Source of the DNA: Phycisphaera sp.
GTDB lineage: Bacteria > Planctomycetota > Phycisphaerae > Phycisphaerales > Phycisphaeraceae
Direction: 5' to 3'
NCBI GenBank assembly: GCA_023300125.1
Contig: JALZVY010000175.1
Location: forward strand, 1 to 48,660
DNA: 48,660 bases
Below the pieces are notes generated by a model. That model did not search any database. It was given only the letters and a program-made list of their open reading frames with translations, and had not been told where the DNA came from. The translations under genes and the position numbers were made by a program. Positions 32,192-41,122 of this stretch are shown here, one piece after another. Position 1 is the stretch's first letter. Each line of letters opens with the position of its first letter.

Positions 32192-34318
32192 ATGATCGGT
32201 ACCATCGATTACGTCGTCATCGTCGTCTACCTGCTCTTCATGATGGCCCTGGGGCCGATCTACAAGCGCTTTAACTCGACCGCGAGCGATTACTTCCGCG
32301 GCGGGGGGGGCATGCTGTGGTGGATGGTGGGAGCCTCGAGCTTCATGGTCACCTTCAGTGCGTGGACCTTCACCGGGGCCGCGGGTAAAGCTTTTGAGTT
32401 GGGTACGTTCGTGCTGCTGTTGTTTGTCGCCAACGCCGCGGGATTGGTGTTTAGCATCTTTCTCACCGCGCACCGGTACCGACAACTGCGTGTCATCACG
32501 CCGGTCGAAGCGATTTACAATCGATTTGGACGTGCCAACGAGCAGTTTTTCACCTGGCTTCCCATTCCGCTTAACCTGATTTTTGGCGGGATCGGGATGT
32601 ATGCCATCGGCATCTTTATGCAATCGGTTTTCCAGATCGAACTGTGGGTCGTGATCATCGCGCTGGGCATGGTGGTGACGGTGATGTCGGTGTTTGGCGG
32701 GGCCGCGGCGGTAGTCGCCAGTGACTTTATGCAGTTTGTCACGATCATTGTGGTGTCCTTGGTCATGATGACCCGGACGTTTGCGGCCCCCGAAGTGGGC
32801 GGTGTCTCGGGTTTTATTGAAAATCTTCCGGCTGCGCACACCGACTGGACCGCTTTGATGCGTCCCGAAATCATCGTGATTTTCGGTGTGACGTTGTTTT
32901 TCAATCAGATCCTGCAGGGCAACAGCCTGCAAAACGGCGCTGCACGCTACGTGTTCGTGAAGACTGGGCGCGACGCTCGCAAGGCCGCCGGTATAGCTTT
33001 GATTGGTTTTTTGTTCTTCCCCGTGATCTGGCTGATCCCCGCGATGGCGGCCACGTCTTTACACCCTGAACTAGGGGTGATCCGCGGCATGGGGCCGCTG
33101 GTTGCGGAGATGGAAGAAGAGCGTGGCAAGCCGTTTGAGAACATGTCCGAGGTCATGTCAGCGGCGCAGACCAACCTGGATGCTGCGGTGGCCAGCGTCA
33201 AGGTGACCCACCAAGAGTACGAATTCGCGGCAGAGCGGTTTGCGGAAGCTGCAGCGAGAAAAACAGACGTTGACCAGGCTCGCTCGGAATTGCATGAACT
33301 CAATACCGCCGCTGCGGCGTCAGCTGATCAAGCGGAAATTTATGCCGAATTGGTGCCTCAGTTGGCTGAAGCTGCAGCTTTGGGGGTCGAGCCCGACAAC
33401 GTCTTTATGCACTTGAAAAACCCCAAGGAAGCCGCCTACGTGGCCACGGCGATGAGTGTGTTGCCCAACGGCATGATGGGGCTACTGGTGTGCGCGATCT
33501 TCGCCGCCACGATGTCGACCATGGATAGCGGACTGAACCGTTCGGCGGGGATTGTTGTTCGTAATTTTTACCTGCCGATTCTCAAGCCCGAGGCCAGTGA
33601 AAAAGAGCAATTAAACCTCGGGAAAATTTTGACGGCGCTCATGGGTGTGGTCATGACTGTCCTAGGGCTCATGTTTTCCACCCTCCAAACATTGCCGTTG
33701 TTTGAATTGATCTTGTTGCTGGCGGCGTTGATCGGCCTGCCCACGGCGATCCCTCTGTTCTACGGAATCTTTGTCAAACGCGTTCCTGCGTGGTCGGCGT
33801 GGAGCACGGTCTTGGTGGGGATGACGTTGGGTGGTTTGGTGCAATGGAAGCTGAGTTCTGACGTGGTCGCCCAGCTGCTGGGCTACGACACGGGATTGAC
33901 CGATCTCGAATCCAGCAATCTCTTGATTGGCGTCACTACGGGGGTTAATTTCGGCGGTTGTACGCTTTGGTTTTTTGGAACGATGTTGTTCTGGAAATAC
34001 GCGAATGAGCCTTATAAGCAGCAAGTCGAAGAGTTTTTTGACACCATGCATACGCCAGTCGATGTTGTGGCCGAGAACGTCCCGGGTTGGGATGTGGATC
34101 GCATGCACTATCAGGTGCTGGGATTTATGTGTATGGCCTACGGCGGCTTGATCTGCCTTCTGGCGTTGCTTCCCAATGATCTGTCCGGTCGCTTGGCCTT
34201 CCTGTTTTGCGGCGGGATCATTGGTGGCTTGGGGGTGGTCTTTGCTTGGATCTCCAAACGCAAACCTGTTTCCACCCGTGGGGACGCCCAGGCCACAGGC
34301 TACGTTGAATCCGATTGA
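32192..34318 (+). CDS. SSS-family sodium/solute symporter with a large Ala-rich insertion
   Basis: A 708-residue transporter of the sodium:solute symporter family with about 13 membrane helices. Family segments are SDYFRGGGGMLWWMVGASS, GGAAAVVASDFMQF, NGMMGLLVCAIFAATMSTMD and SGLNRSAGIVVRNFY. Between helices, at about residues 301-400, lies a charged Ala/Glu-rich stretch (for example AAQTNLDAAVASVKV, EYEFAAERFAEAAARKTDV, QAEIYAELVPQLAEAAALG) likely to form a helical hairpin or coiled coil, absent from ordinary members. ATG 32192 is used, with GGAG eleven bases upstream; GTG 32180 is an alternative. As first gene of the polysaccharide operon it probably imports the released sugar, for example fucose or an unsaturated uronate. 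Confidence 0.93.
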   Translation: MIGTIDYVVIVVYLLFMMALGPIYKRFNSTASDYFRGGGGMLWWMVGASSFMVTFSAWTFTGAAGKAFELGTFVLLLFVANAAGLVFSIFLTAHRYRQLRVITPVEAIYNRFGRANEQFFTWLPIPLNLIFGGIGMYAIGIFMQSVFQIELWVVIIALGMVVTVMSVFGGAAAVVASDFMQFVTIIVVSLVMMTRTFAAPEVGGVSGFIENLPAAHTDWTALMRPEIIVIFGVTLFFNQILQGNSLQNGAARYVFVKTGRDARKAAGIALIGFLFFPVIWLIPAMAATSLHPELGVIRGMGPLVAEMEEERGKPFENMSEVMSAAQTNLDAAVASVKVTHQEYEFAAERFAEAAARKTDVDQARSELHELNTAAAASADQAEIYAELVPQLAEAAALGVEPDNVFMHLKNPKEAAYVATAMSVLPNGMMGLLVCAIFAATMSTMDSGLNRSAGIVVRNFYLPILKPEASEKEQLNLGKILTALMGVVMTVLGLMFSTLQTLPLFELILLLAALIGLPTAIPLFYGIFVKRVPAWSAWSTVLVGMTLGGLVQWKLSSDVVAQLLGYDTGLTDLESSNLLIGVTTGVNFGGCTLWFFGTMLFWKYANEPYKQQVEEFFDTMHTPVDVVAENVPGWDVDRMHYQVLGFMCMAYGGLICLLALLPNDLSGRLAFLFCGGIIGGLGVVFAWISKRKPVSTRGDAQATGYVESD

Positions 34319-34372
34319 CCCTTTGGGTATGTCCCATCGGTTTTTTTGTTGAAATATTTTCAGGACTGCACC

Positions 34373-36856
34373 ATGATGACGACACTGACCTTGTATCGAT
34401 TGCGACGCGTCGGACGGCGTTTCAATATTATAACTTTCGCCATGGGTTTTACGCTCGTCTTCGCGACGGTGGTGAGCGCAGAGCATCGTCCACAAATCTT
34501 GACCACCGGTGACGCCCACCCGGCGATGGTGGAAAAAGTGCAGTCGGTAAAGTGGGCCAAGTCGCTGTACGACGTGATGAAAAAACGGGTGGATGTCTAC
34601 GCCGACAAGGTTCAGCAGGACCCGCAGTGGGCGACCGCACGCTTGGCGATGAACTGGGACACGCACCACATCCAGGCGGTGACCAAGGGGTCGCGCACCG
34701 TGGGGGGCAAAGGCCGAGCGCCGATCCCCACGCCGCGATTCGCGGGCGCGCGAGACTGGAAAACCGATTATTCGAGGCAGCCCCTTGACGAGCGGATGCC
34801 GTACAACGATCAAGACGGCAAGATCTTTTTGATCAACAACAAAACCAAGCAGGCCCAGTGGGTGGATCCGGCGATCACCGGCCACTGCATCGAACGCATG
34901 AATACCGACCTGATGGGCTTGGCCCAAGACGCCGCGTTTGTGTACTGGATCACCGGTGAGAAAAAGTATGCCCAGCTGGCGGCCTCGATCCTGTGGCCCT
35001 ATATGCACGGCCTGTCGTATGTACAGCCGCCACTGATCACCGACGGCAACAAAGGCTCGGTCCGCATCATCGGCACGACGTCCTACGAAGTGATCCACGA
35101 CGGGATCCTTGAGCAGATCGCCCTGACCTACGACTTTCTGCGTGCGTACATCGCGGAGTCCCCGGAGATCGATGCGGACATCATCGAGCAGGGCATCAAG
35201 GTCATCATCGACCGTGTGGCCGCTGGAGGCGGGGCCGAAGGCAATTGGAACATGCACCAGGCCAGCAAGATCGCCTACGGCGGCTTGGCCTTGGGGCCCA
35301 ACAGCGCCTACGCGGACGGAAAGGGACGGGCGTATTACGTCGACATCGTGCTCAACGCGCAGCTGAAGCAGCAAAAAGGCATCACCCATGTGATCCGGGA
35401 AAACCTGGACGCGGACACGGGCTTGTGGCCCGAGGCCGCGGGCTACGCCTTCGATTCAGTGGCCAACATCATCGAGCTCTCCTCGTTGGTCTCCTCCGAC
35501 CCTGCGGGTACACAAGTGATGCAGGACCCGCTGCTGATCAAAGCGCTCTTGGCGATGCGCCGGGTGGCGCACCCCAATGGCTACTCCAACGCCGTGGGCG
35601 ACACGAGCTACACCCGTGTGGATGCGCGGGCCTTGGAGCTGATGATCGCGTGGGCGGTGACCCAGGGAGACACGCAGACGGCCGCTACGCTGTCCGCGGC
35701 GTTGCAGGAAGAAGTGGCCTCGGGCGCGTATCAGCGCGATCATCCGAAAGACAACCTGGTCGCGCTCACGCGCCACGTGTCCGAGCTGCCCCAGGCCGAT
35801 GCCCAGGCTCTGAAGCTCAAGCCCACCTACTTCGCTCAGCCGCTGAACATCGTTATGCAGCGTAACGCGCCGGCCTCGGGCGACACCCGCTACGCCTTGA
35901 GCGCGGCGATGTTTGGCACCAAGGGGGGGCACATGCACACCAACGGCATGGCCATCGAGCTCTACGGTGCCGGCCATGTTTTGGGCGTAGACCCGGGGCG
36001 GGGCAGCAGCTATTGGCAGCCGGATCACAACCAGTACTACCGGGCGCTGCCTAGCCACAACACGGTGTTGATCAACGGCGGAGAGGCGTCCTACCCGTCA
36101 AATCACAAAACAGATAAATCGCGGGTGCTGGGGTTGACGATCGATCACGTCGAGCCCGCCTTTGGTCAAGACGCCCACGATCCTGGCTTTGGGTATTTGT
36201 CGGCAAGCTTTCGCTACCCCAAGCCCGCCGCGACGCAGCAGCGTGTGCTGGCTTTGGTCCGCATCGACGACACAACCGCTTTCTACTTCGATGTGTTTCG
36301 TTCGCGTCTGAATGCGGGCTCAAAAAATGAATACCACGACTGGCTTTACCACGCCATGGCCGAGCAGGTGGATCTGACGCGCAGTGAGGGGCAAGCCGTG
36401 GAGCTGACTGCGACGTCACTTCTGAGCCATGCCCACGGCAACGCCAAGGGGTATGACTACTTCGAGAACGAATCGTCGGCTGTGTTGGAAGATACCTTTA
36501 GAGCCCGCATGCCCATCACGCTGCGTGACGACCCGGTGGGCATGGACCTGTGGATGGTCGCGGAGCAAGGCCGCCAGGTCTTCCTCGTCGATGCTCCGGC
36601 CAACCGCGGAGCCCGCCATGTTTATCCTGCTTCGGTGTGGGACCGCCCGCGGCCGGCACTGGTGGTGCGTCAGACCGGCGAGGCGTGGAAACGTCCTTTC
36701 GTCGCGGTGTACGAGCCTTACCGGCAGGAAGAGGGTGGTCAAATCACGTCGGTTGAATCCACGGGGGAGAGTGCTTGGCGCGTCCGTGGCGCGGGGTGGG
36801 CGGTGGACCTCACGCTGGACGGAGCCACGCTCACCCACGCCATTCAACGTGATTGA
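34373..36856 (+). CDS. Secreted polysaccharide lyase, heparinase II/III (alginate-lyase-like) family
   Basis: An 827-residue protein. A long N-terminus with a hydrophobic signal (ITFAMGFTLVFATVVSA) precedes an (alpha/alpha) toroid domain, with ITGEKKYAQLAASILWPY and a NWNMHQASKIAYGG segment typical of PL15/PL17-like enzymes. The C-terminal heparinase II/III beta-sandwich is clear from GTKGGHMHTNGMAIELYG, VLGVDPGRGSSYW and YYRALPSHNTVLINGG. The Asn/His of NWNMH and the Tyr/His of YYRALPSH are candidate catalytic residues for beta-elimination of uronate-containing glycans. ATG 34373 has AGGA upstream and lies 54 bases after the symporter gene. The substrate could be alginate, ulvan-like or glucuronofucan; with fucosidases around, a uronate-bearing fucan is attractive but unproven. 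Confidence 0.88.
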   Translation: MMTTLTLYRLRRVGRRFNIITFAMGFTLVFATVVSAEHRPQILTTGDAHPAMVEKVQSVKWAKSLYDVMKKRVDVYADKVQQDPQWATARLAMNWDTHHIQAVTKGSRTVGGKGRAPIPTPRFAGARDWKTDYSRQPLDERMPYNDQDGKIFLINNKTKQAQWVDPAITGHCIERMNTDLMGLAQDAAFVYWITGEKKYAQLAASILWPYMHGLSYVQPPLITDGNKGSVRIIGTTSYEVIHDGILEQIALTYDFLRAYIAESPEIDADIIEQGIKVIIDRVAAGGGAEGNWNMHQASKIAYGGLALGPNSAYADGKGRAYYVDIVLNAQLKQQKGITHVIRENLDADTGLWPEAAGYAFDSVANIIELSSLVSSDPAGTQVMQDPLLIKALLAMRRVAHPNGYSNAVGDTSYTRVDARALELMIAWAVTQGDTQTAATLSAALQEEVASGAYQRDHPKDNLVALTRHVSELPQADAQALKLKPTYFAQPLNIVMQRNAPASGDTRYALSAAMFGTKGGHMHTNGMAIELYGAGHVLGVDPGRGSSYWQPDHNQYYRALPSHNTVLINGGEASYPSNHKTDKSRVLGLTIDHVEPAFGQDAHDPGFGYLSASFRYPKPAATQQRVLALVRIDDTTAFYFDVFRSRLNAGSKNEYHDWLYHAMAEQVDLTRSEGQAVELTATSLLSHAHGNAKGYDYFENESSAVLEDTFRARMPITLRDDPVGMDLWMVAEQGRQVFLVDAPANRGARHVYPASVWDRPRPALVVRQTGEAWKRPFVAVYEPYRQEEGGQITSVESTGESAWRVRGAGWAVDLTLDGATLTHAIQRD

Positions 36857-37026
36857 AGCACCGGGCCCGGAGCGAGACCCCGCTCTGTTTGCATGCCCAC
36901 ACGCACGCTTTAGAGACAAGGCCATAGCCTTGGCTATCCACGCTTCGCAGAGAACGTAAACCCACGCCAGTTCGAAGCCTTTGGCCGCGGATGGCATGAT
37001 GCAGTTAACGCTTCACGCGACGGAAC

Positions 37027-37049
37027 GTTGACTGTGACGCGTCGTCAAC
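37027..37049. promoter_or_regulatory. Inverted repeat upstream of the GH29 gene
   Basis: GTTGAC (37027-37032) and GTCAAC (37044-37049) form a perfect six-base inverted repeat with an 11-base spacer that itself contains the palindrome GACGCGTC. It lies 34 bases before the fucosidase start in a 226-base gap. It may be a regulator site or part of a promoter (TTGACT). Confidence 0.3.
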
Positions 37050-37082
37050 CCGGACCTTTCAGATCCCACACGGAGCATCGCC

Positions 37083-38471
37083 ATGCTTTTTCGCACCGTT
37101 TTGCTGGCCTTGGTGGCCGGGGCCTTTGCGCCAACGCTTGAAGCCGAACCTTTTGTTGATTCGCCAGACAAAATAGAAAAGCGCATGGCGTGGTGGCGTG
37201 ATGCCAAATTCGGGTTGTTCATCCACTGGGGGGTGTATTCGTTGTCCGAGGGCGAATGGAAAGGCACCACCAACCACGGCGAGTGGCTGCAGTTCACCGC
37301 CAAAATCCCGTTGGCGGAGTACACCGAGTTTGCCAAGGGTTTCAACCCCGAGGGGTTCGACGCGGATCTGTGGGCAAAGACGGCCCGGGACGCGGGCATG
37401 AAATACATGGTGATCACCGCGAAGCACCACGACGGCCTGGCGATGTATGACTCGCCTTCGAGCGCACACGACGTGGTGGAGCGTACGGCGTTCGGACGTG
37501 ACCCGCTCAAGGAACTGGCCCAGGCCTGTCAGCGATACGGCATCAAATTCTGTGTGTATTATTCGCTGGGCCGCGACTGGGAGCACCCCGAAGTGCCCAC
37601 CGGCGGGCGTGGGAATTCGCCGGTTGGATTCCGCAGCAACCTGATTGATTACCCTGATGAATCCAAGAAGGACTTCTCGAAGTATTTCGAAGAAAAGGTA
37701 AAGCCCCAGGTGCGTGAGCTGTTGACCCAGTACGGCCCAATCGGGGTAATGTGGTTCGACACCTACGGTGTGATCACCCAGGCCCAGAGCGAGGAGCTGC
37801 TGGCCTCGATTCGCGAGTTGCAACCCGACTGCATCGTGAACAACCGGATCGGCCACAACCTTGGCGATTACGGAACACCCGAACAGAAAATCCCTTCGCA
37901 GCCCGGTGCGCGTCCATGGGAGACGTGCATGACCATCAGCGCCAAGTATTGGAGTTACAACAAATCACTGGACGCGTGGCGCACTTCTGAGAACCTGGTG
38001 CGCAACCTGATCGACATCACCAGCAAGGGCGGGAACTACCTCTTGAACGTGGGGCCGACCGCCACCGGCGTGTTTCCTGAGCAATGCGTCGATCGTTTGC
38101 AGGTCATGGGCGACTGGCTGAAAATCAATGGAGAAGCCATCTACGGTTGTGCGGCCACACCGTTTGGCGCCGAGGTTGGGGCCTTCAGCAATACTGAGCG
38201 AGACAAAAAGGGTAAGCGGCAGTTCGTCGCGGAGTGGAAATGGCGTGCCACCACCAAGCCAGGCAGGTTGTATGTGCATGTTTTTGATTGGCAAAAGATC
38301 TTGACCCTTCCCCCAGTGGATCAGCGCGTGACCGGTGCGTACTTGCTTGCGGACGAAAGCAAGGCTCCGGTCAACGTGGTTCAGTCGGAAACGGATGTGA
38401 CGATCACGCTGCCCGACCACGCCCCCGACGCGATTGCGTCGGTGATTTGTTTGAAACTGGCGGATCACTAG
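37083..38471 (+). CDS. GH29 alpha-L-fucosidase, secreted
   Basis: A 462-residue fucosidase with a signal peptide (MLFRTVLLALVAGAFAPTLEA). Family GH29 motifs are clear: WWRDAKFGLFIHWGVYS, FNPEGFDADLWAKTARDAG, MKYMVITAKHHDGLAMYDS, and GVMWFDTYG with the nucleophile Asp. The loop with IVNNRIGHNLGDYGTPEQ and ETCMTISAKYWSYN carries the acid/base region. A C-terminal beta-sandwich domain follows (LYVHVFDWQK). It removes terminal alpha-L-fucose from exported glycans or oligosaccharides by a retaining mechanism. ATG 37083 is preceded by CGGAG at a suitable distance. It begins a tight run with the beta-helix gene (32-base gap) and the lipoprotein gene. Confidence 0.96.
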   Translation: MLFRTVLLALVAGAFAPTLEAEPFVDSPDKIEKRMAWWRDAKFGLFIHWGVYSLSEGEWKGTTNHGEWLQFTAKIPLAEYTEFAKGFNPEGFDADLWAKTARDAGMKYMVITAKHHDGLAMYDSPSSAHDVVERTAFGRDPLKELAQACQRYGIKFCVYYSLGRDWEHPEVPTGGRGNSPVGFRSNLIDYPDESKKDFSKYFEEKVKPQVRELLTQYGPIGVMWFDTYGVITQAQSEELLASIRELQPDCIVNNRIGHNLGDYGTPEQKIPSQPGARPWETCMTISAKYWSYNKSLDAWRTSENLVRNLIDITSKGGNYLLNVGPTATGVFPEQCVDRLQVMGDWLKINGEAIYGCAATPFGAEVGAFSNTERDKKGKRQFVAEWKWRATTKPGRLYVHVFDWQKILTLPPVDQRVTGAYLLADESKAPVNVVQSETDVTITLPDHAPDAIASVICLKLADH

Positions 38472-38503
38472 CCAGGCGCCGCAGCGTGGTCTGGACGGCG
38501 ACG

Positions 38504-40024
38504 ATGAGCAACACCATGAAGCACAAATTTTCGAATGTTCTAGCCGTCCAGGCTCTTGTGGTTGTCGCGTGGATCGCCTGCCCGGCGGGGCATGCCCAAG
38601 ACACCAAAGATTTGGGGATTCAGCTCGCGGGCAACCCCCCGATGCAGATCATCCGCCGCGAACCGCCGCCGTTGCCCGAGCCGACGGAGGATTTTGAGGT
38701 TCGCGAGGGTTTCCAAGTCATCACCACCCTCGATGCGTTTCGGCAGGTCACCAAGAAAGACAATCAGAAGATCCGGATGAAACCCGGGGTCTACCGGGCG
38801 ATGGGCGTGGATCCACCGGTGACGTTTCGGGCCTTGCGTGCCGAAGAGGGCAAAGAGGCGACCACGCAAGAGCAGATTTTCGCGGTGACCGGTTCGGGCA
38901 ATCACTTCGATCTGCGGGGCGTGGTCTTCGAAACCCCGGTGTCGGTGCAGAATACGCTGACCCGCAAAACACACATGGCCGACACGTGGCGGATTGCCGG
39001 CAGCAGCAACACGTTCGAAGGCGGGTATTTCCGCAACGTGGTTGACATGGACTACCTGACGTACCACAACGCCAGCAATGAATTCGAGGTGGTCAACGAC
39101 AACAACACCTTCTTGGACTGCATCTTCGTGATCAAGGGCTGCAAGCCCTACGGATACTCGGATTACTACGGCAAGGGACGCGAGGCCTACACGAAGCTCA
39201 ACAAGCACTCTTTCATGTCACTGGAAGACGCGAACGGGACCCAGGTCATCGGCTGCCAGGTCTACAACCAGTCTTTTGGGCATGCGATCCACATGCACAA
39301 GGTGGACGGGGTATTGATCAAAGACAGCTTGATTTCCGGTGTTTTGCGGCCGACCAATGACATTTTTAAAGAAAAGGTGGGCTTGGCCCGCGAAAACGAC
39401 TTCAACATCTTGTATCGCGGCAAACGACCCATCCCCCGCAACGAGGTTATCCCGCTCACCGAAGACGCCATCCGTTCATACAACGAAGTCAAAAACGTGG
39501 TTGTTCTGGACACGGTGGTCGAGCGCCAGCGTGGCTGTTTTCAGCTGCTCTGTGTGGGTGATATCACACTTGAAAACGTCACGGTGCGTGAATGTGGAGA
39601 TTTCAGCTACGACCTAACCGCCGGCAAGCAGGGCAAGGTGGTGATGAAGAATTGTTTCGCCGACGTGGCTTACAACCCAGTCTTCAACCTCACCCGCGGA
39701 GAGCTTCCCTTCGAAGCTTTTTACGAGGTGACGATTCTGAACCCCGACAAGGGGGTGAAGCCCACGCGCCGTTCAAGCCTGGGCGTGATTTGCGGCGACC
39801 GCAGCACCTTCATCTTTCACGACGGCACCACCCGCCCCTTGCACCGTGCGGTGAACAAGCTCGTGTGTGGGGGCAAAAAGCCTCTTAAAAACTCGCAAGT
39901 GACCAACTACACCAAGGCGACCCTGATTTTGGAGAAGAACGTGGAAAACTGCGTGATCAAGTCGGTGGGGCCGGTTCAGGGGCAAGGCAAGAACAACAAA
40001 ATCATTAAGATACGCCCCAAGTAA
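38504..40024 (+). CDS. Secreted right-handed beta-helix protein
   Basis: A 506-residue protein with a signal peptide (LAVQALVVVAWIACPAGHA). The body has repeating short strands with N/D-rich turns (SGNHFDLRGVVFE, SSNTFEGGYFRN, NNTFLDCIFVIKG, TQVIGCQVYN, GVLIKDSLISGV, NVVVLDTVVERQRG, DITLENVTVREC), the pattern of a parallel beta-helix as in pectate lyases, PL6 and chondroitinase B. Residues such as those in FGHAIHMHKVDG and the YSDYYGKGREAYTK loop could be catalytic, but the family was not pinned down. ATG 38504 is used; ATG 38516 is equally possible. Its position between a fucosidase and a DUF6250-like lipoprotein suggests a glycan lyase or hydrolase. Confidence 0.86.
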   Translation: MSNTMKHKFSNVLAVQALVVVAWIACPAGHAQDTKDLGIQLAGNPPMQIIRREPPPLPEPTEDFEVREGFQVITTLDAFRQVTKKDNQKIRMKPGVYRAMGVDPPVTFRALRAEEGKEATTQEQIFAVTGSGNHFDLRGVVFETPVSVQNTLTRKTHMADTWRIAGSSNTFEGGYFRNVVDMDYLTYHNASNEFEVVNDNNTFLDCIFVIKGCKPYGYSDYYGKGREAYTKLNKHSFMSLEDANGTQVIGCQVYNQSFGHAIHMHKVDGVLIKDSLISGVLRPTNDIFKEKVGLARENDFNILYRGKRPIPRNEVIPLTEDAIRSYNEVKNVVVLDTVVERQRGCFQLLCVGDITLENVTVRECGDFSYDLTAGKQGKVVMKNCFADVAYNPVFNLTRGELPFEAFYEVTILNPDKGVKPTRRSSLGVICGDRSTFIFHDGTTRPLHRAVNKLVCGGKKPLKNSQVTNYTKATLILEKNVENCVIKSVGPVQGQGKNNKIIKIRPK

Positions 40025-40103
40025 AACCACGGAGGCGATGCTCGCCAGCCTTAGGTTTGCACCTATTGCTTCAACACCATCAGTCGATCCCTTGGACTTT
40101 TCA

Positions 40104-41006
40104 ATGACACTATTCCCACGTTTGTTTCTTTCACTTGTCTTGACGGCAGCGCTTGCGGGTTGCGGCGCAGGATCCCACATCATGGCAGCCACTCCTCTTA
40201 ACCCAGACGCTCCGGTGGTTGCCGGATACGGCGTGGACACCTTTCAGGTCGGAGGCCTTCTTTATCAAACCGACTTCAGCGATGTGGACCAATGGGTCTT
40301 GCAGATGCAGCCTCAGCCCGAATCAGAGCTGGTGCCGCGGACGTCGCTGGAAGACGGTGTGCTGGACATCTACGCCCCGGGCCGCGGCTGTACCGCGTGG
40401 TTGAATCGGCCTTTCACGGGGCCCATCGTGATCACCTACAAAGTGCTTTGCCCTTTGGATACCCTGGGTGATGAGGGCATTCAGGCGCGGGACCTGAACA
40501 ATTTCTGGCACGCCACCGATCCCGGACGTGCCGCGGGGATCTTTGATGCCCAGCACTACACCGGGAGTTTCGTGACCTATCACGAGATGCGGGGTTATTA
40601 CGCCAGCAGTGGGGGAGGGGGAGCAACCGGCAATAAAACCACGCGTTTTCGCCGGTATCCACGCTGGATTGAGGGCGCGGACGTACCCCATCTCGCACTC
40701 AACGAGCAGGACGGCAACCCCGAATTCCTGATTGTTCCCGGTCAGTGGCACACCATTCAGCTGGTCGCCTTCAACGGACTGGTGCAGTACCTCTTTGATG
40801 GCAAGGTGGTTTACGAAATCAAAGAAGGTGATACGGTCGTCGTGGAAGACCGTGACAAGTCGACGCCTGCGGCGACCTCCGTGAGTTACACGCTGGATGC
40901 TTTTCCTGCGTACACCCAGGGGTATTTTGGTTTCCGCATGGTGGCCAGCCACCACCAGTACGCAGATTTGAAGGTGCATCGCTTGGTGCCCCACGCTGAT
41001 CGGTGA
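40104..41006 (+). CDS. DUF6250-like secreted lipoprotein
   Basis: A 300-residue protein with a lipoprotein signal ending LTAALAGC (lipobox LAGC), so it is probably anchored to a membrane. The body opens with GGLLYQTDFSDVDQWVLQ, and later has GRGCTAWLNRPFTGPIVITY, EGIQARDLNNFWHATDP, YHEMRGYYASSGGG, GQWHTIQLVAFNGLVQYLFDG and GYFGFRMVASHHQYADLKVHRL. This is a concanavalin-like jelly roll resembling DUF6250 proteins of polysaccharide loci. No confirmed enzyme activity is known to me for this family; a lyase or glycan-binding role is likely. ATG 40104 is chosen for the signal; an in-frame ATG at 40038 is closer to a GGAGG. It ends the operon at a strong terminator. Confidence 0.85.
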   Translation: MTLFPRLFLSLVLTAALAGCGAGSHIMAATPLNPDAPVVAGYGVDTFQVGGLLYQTDFSDVDQWVLQMQPQPESELVPRTSLEDGVLDIYAPGRGCTAWLNRPFTGPIVITYKVLCPLDTLGDEGIQARDLNNFWHATDPGRAAGIFDAQHYTGSFVTYHEMRGYYASSGGGGATGNKTTRFRRYPRWIEGADVPHLALNEQDGNPEFLIVPGQWHTIQLVAFNGLVQYLFDGKVVYEIKEGDTVVVEDRDKSTPAATSVSYTLDAFPAYTQGYFGFRMVASHHQYADLKVHRLVPHADR

Positions 41007-41059
41007 TTCACTGCCGCGTAAGCGCACCGCGTGAAATATTGCGAGGCCACTGCCGAAAC

Positions 41060-41103
41060 AAAAAAACCGCGACCCGCCAAGCAGGCGGTGTCGCGGTTTT
41101 TTT
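41060..41103. terminator. Bidirectional terminator between convergent genes
   Basis: AAAAAACCGCGAC and GTCGCGGTTTTTTT enclose an inner hairpin CCGCC-AAGCA-GGCGG (one-base offset). The long stem is flanked by an A run on the left and a T run on the right, so it can stop transcription in both directions: the plus-strand lipoprotein operon and the minus-strand sulfatase gene, whose stop codons lie 54 and 20 bases away. Confidence 0.93.
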
Positions 41104-41122
41104 ATGTGTGTGAGATGGTGGC

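Noticed and set aside
33662-35389. Long minus-strand reading frame of 575 codons
   Set aside because: It is antisense to the well-identified symporter and lyase genes, has low-complexity composition rich in Arg, His and Gln, and shows no family motifs. High GC creates such open antisense frames.
38504-40024. Firm assignment of the beta-helix protein to PL6 alginate lyases
   Set aside because: The fold is clear but the characteristic PL6 catalytic Lys/Arg motifs could not be placed, so only the fold is reported.
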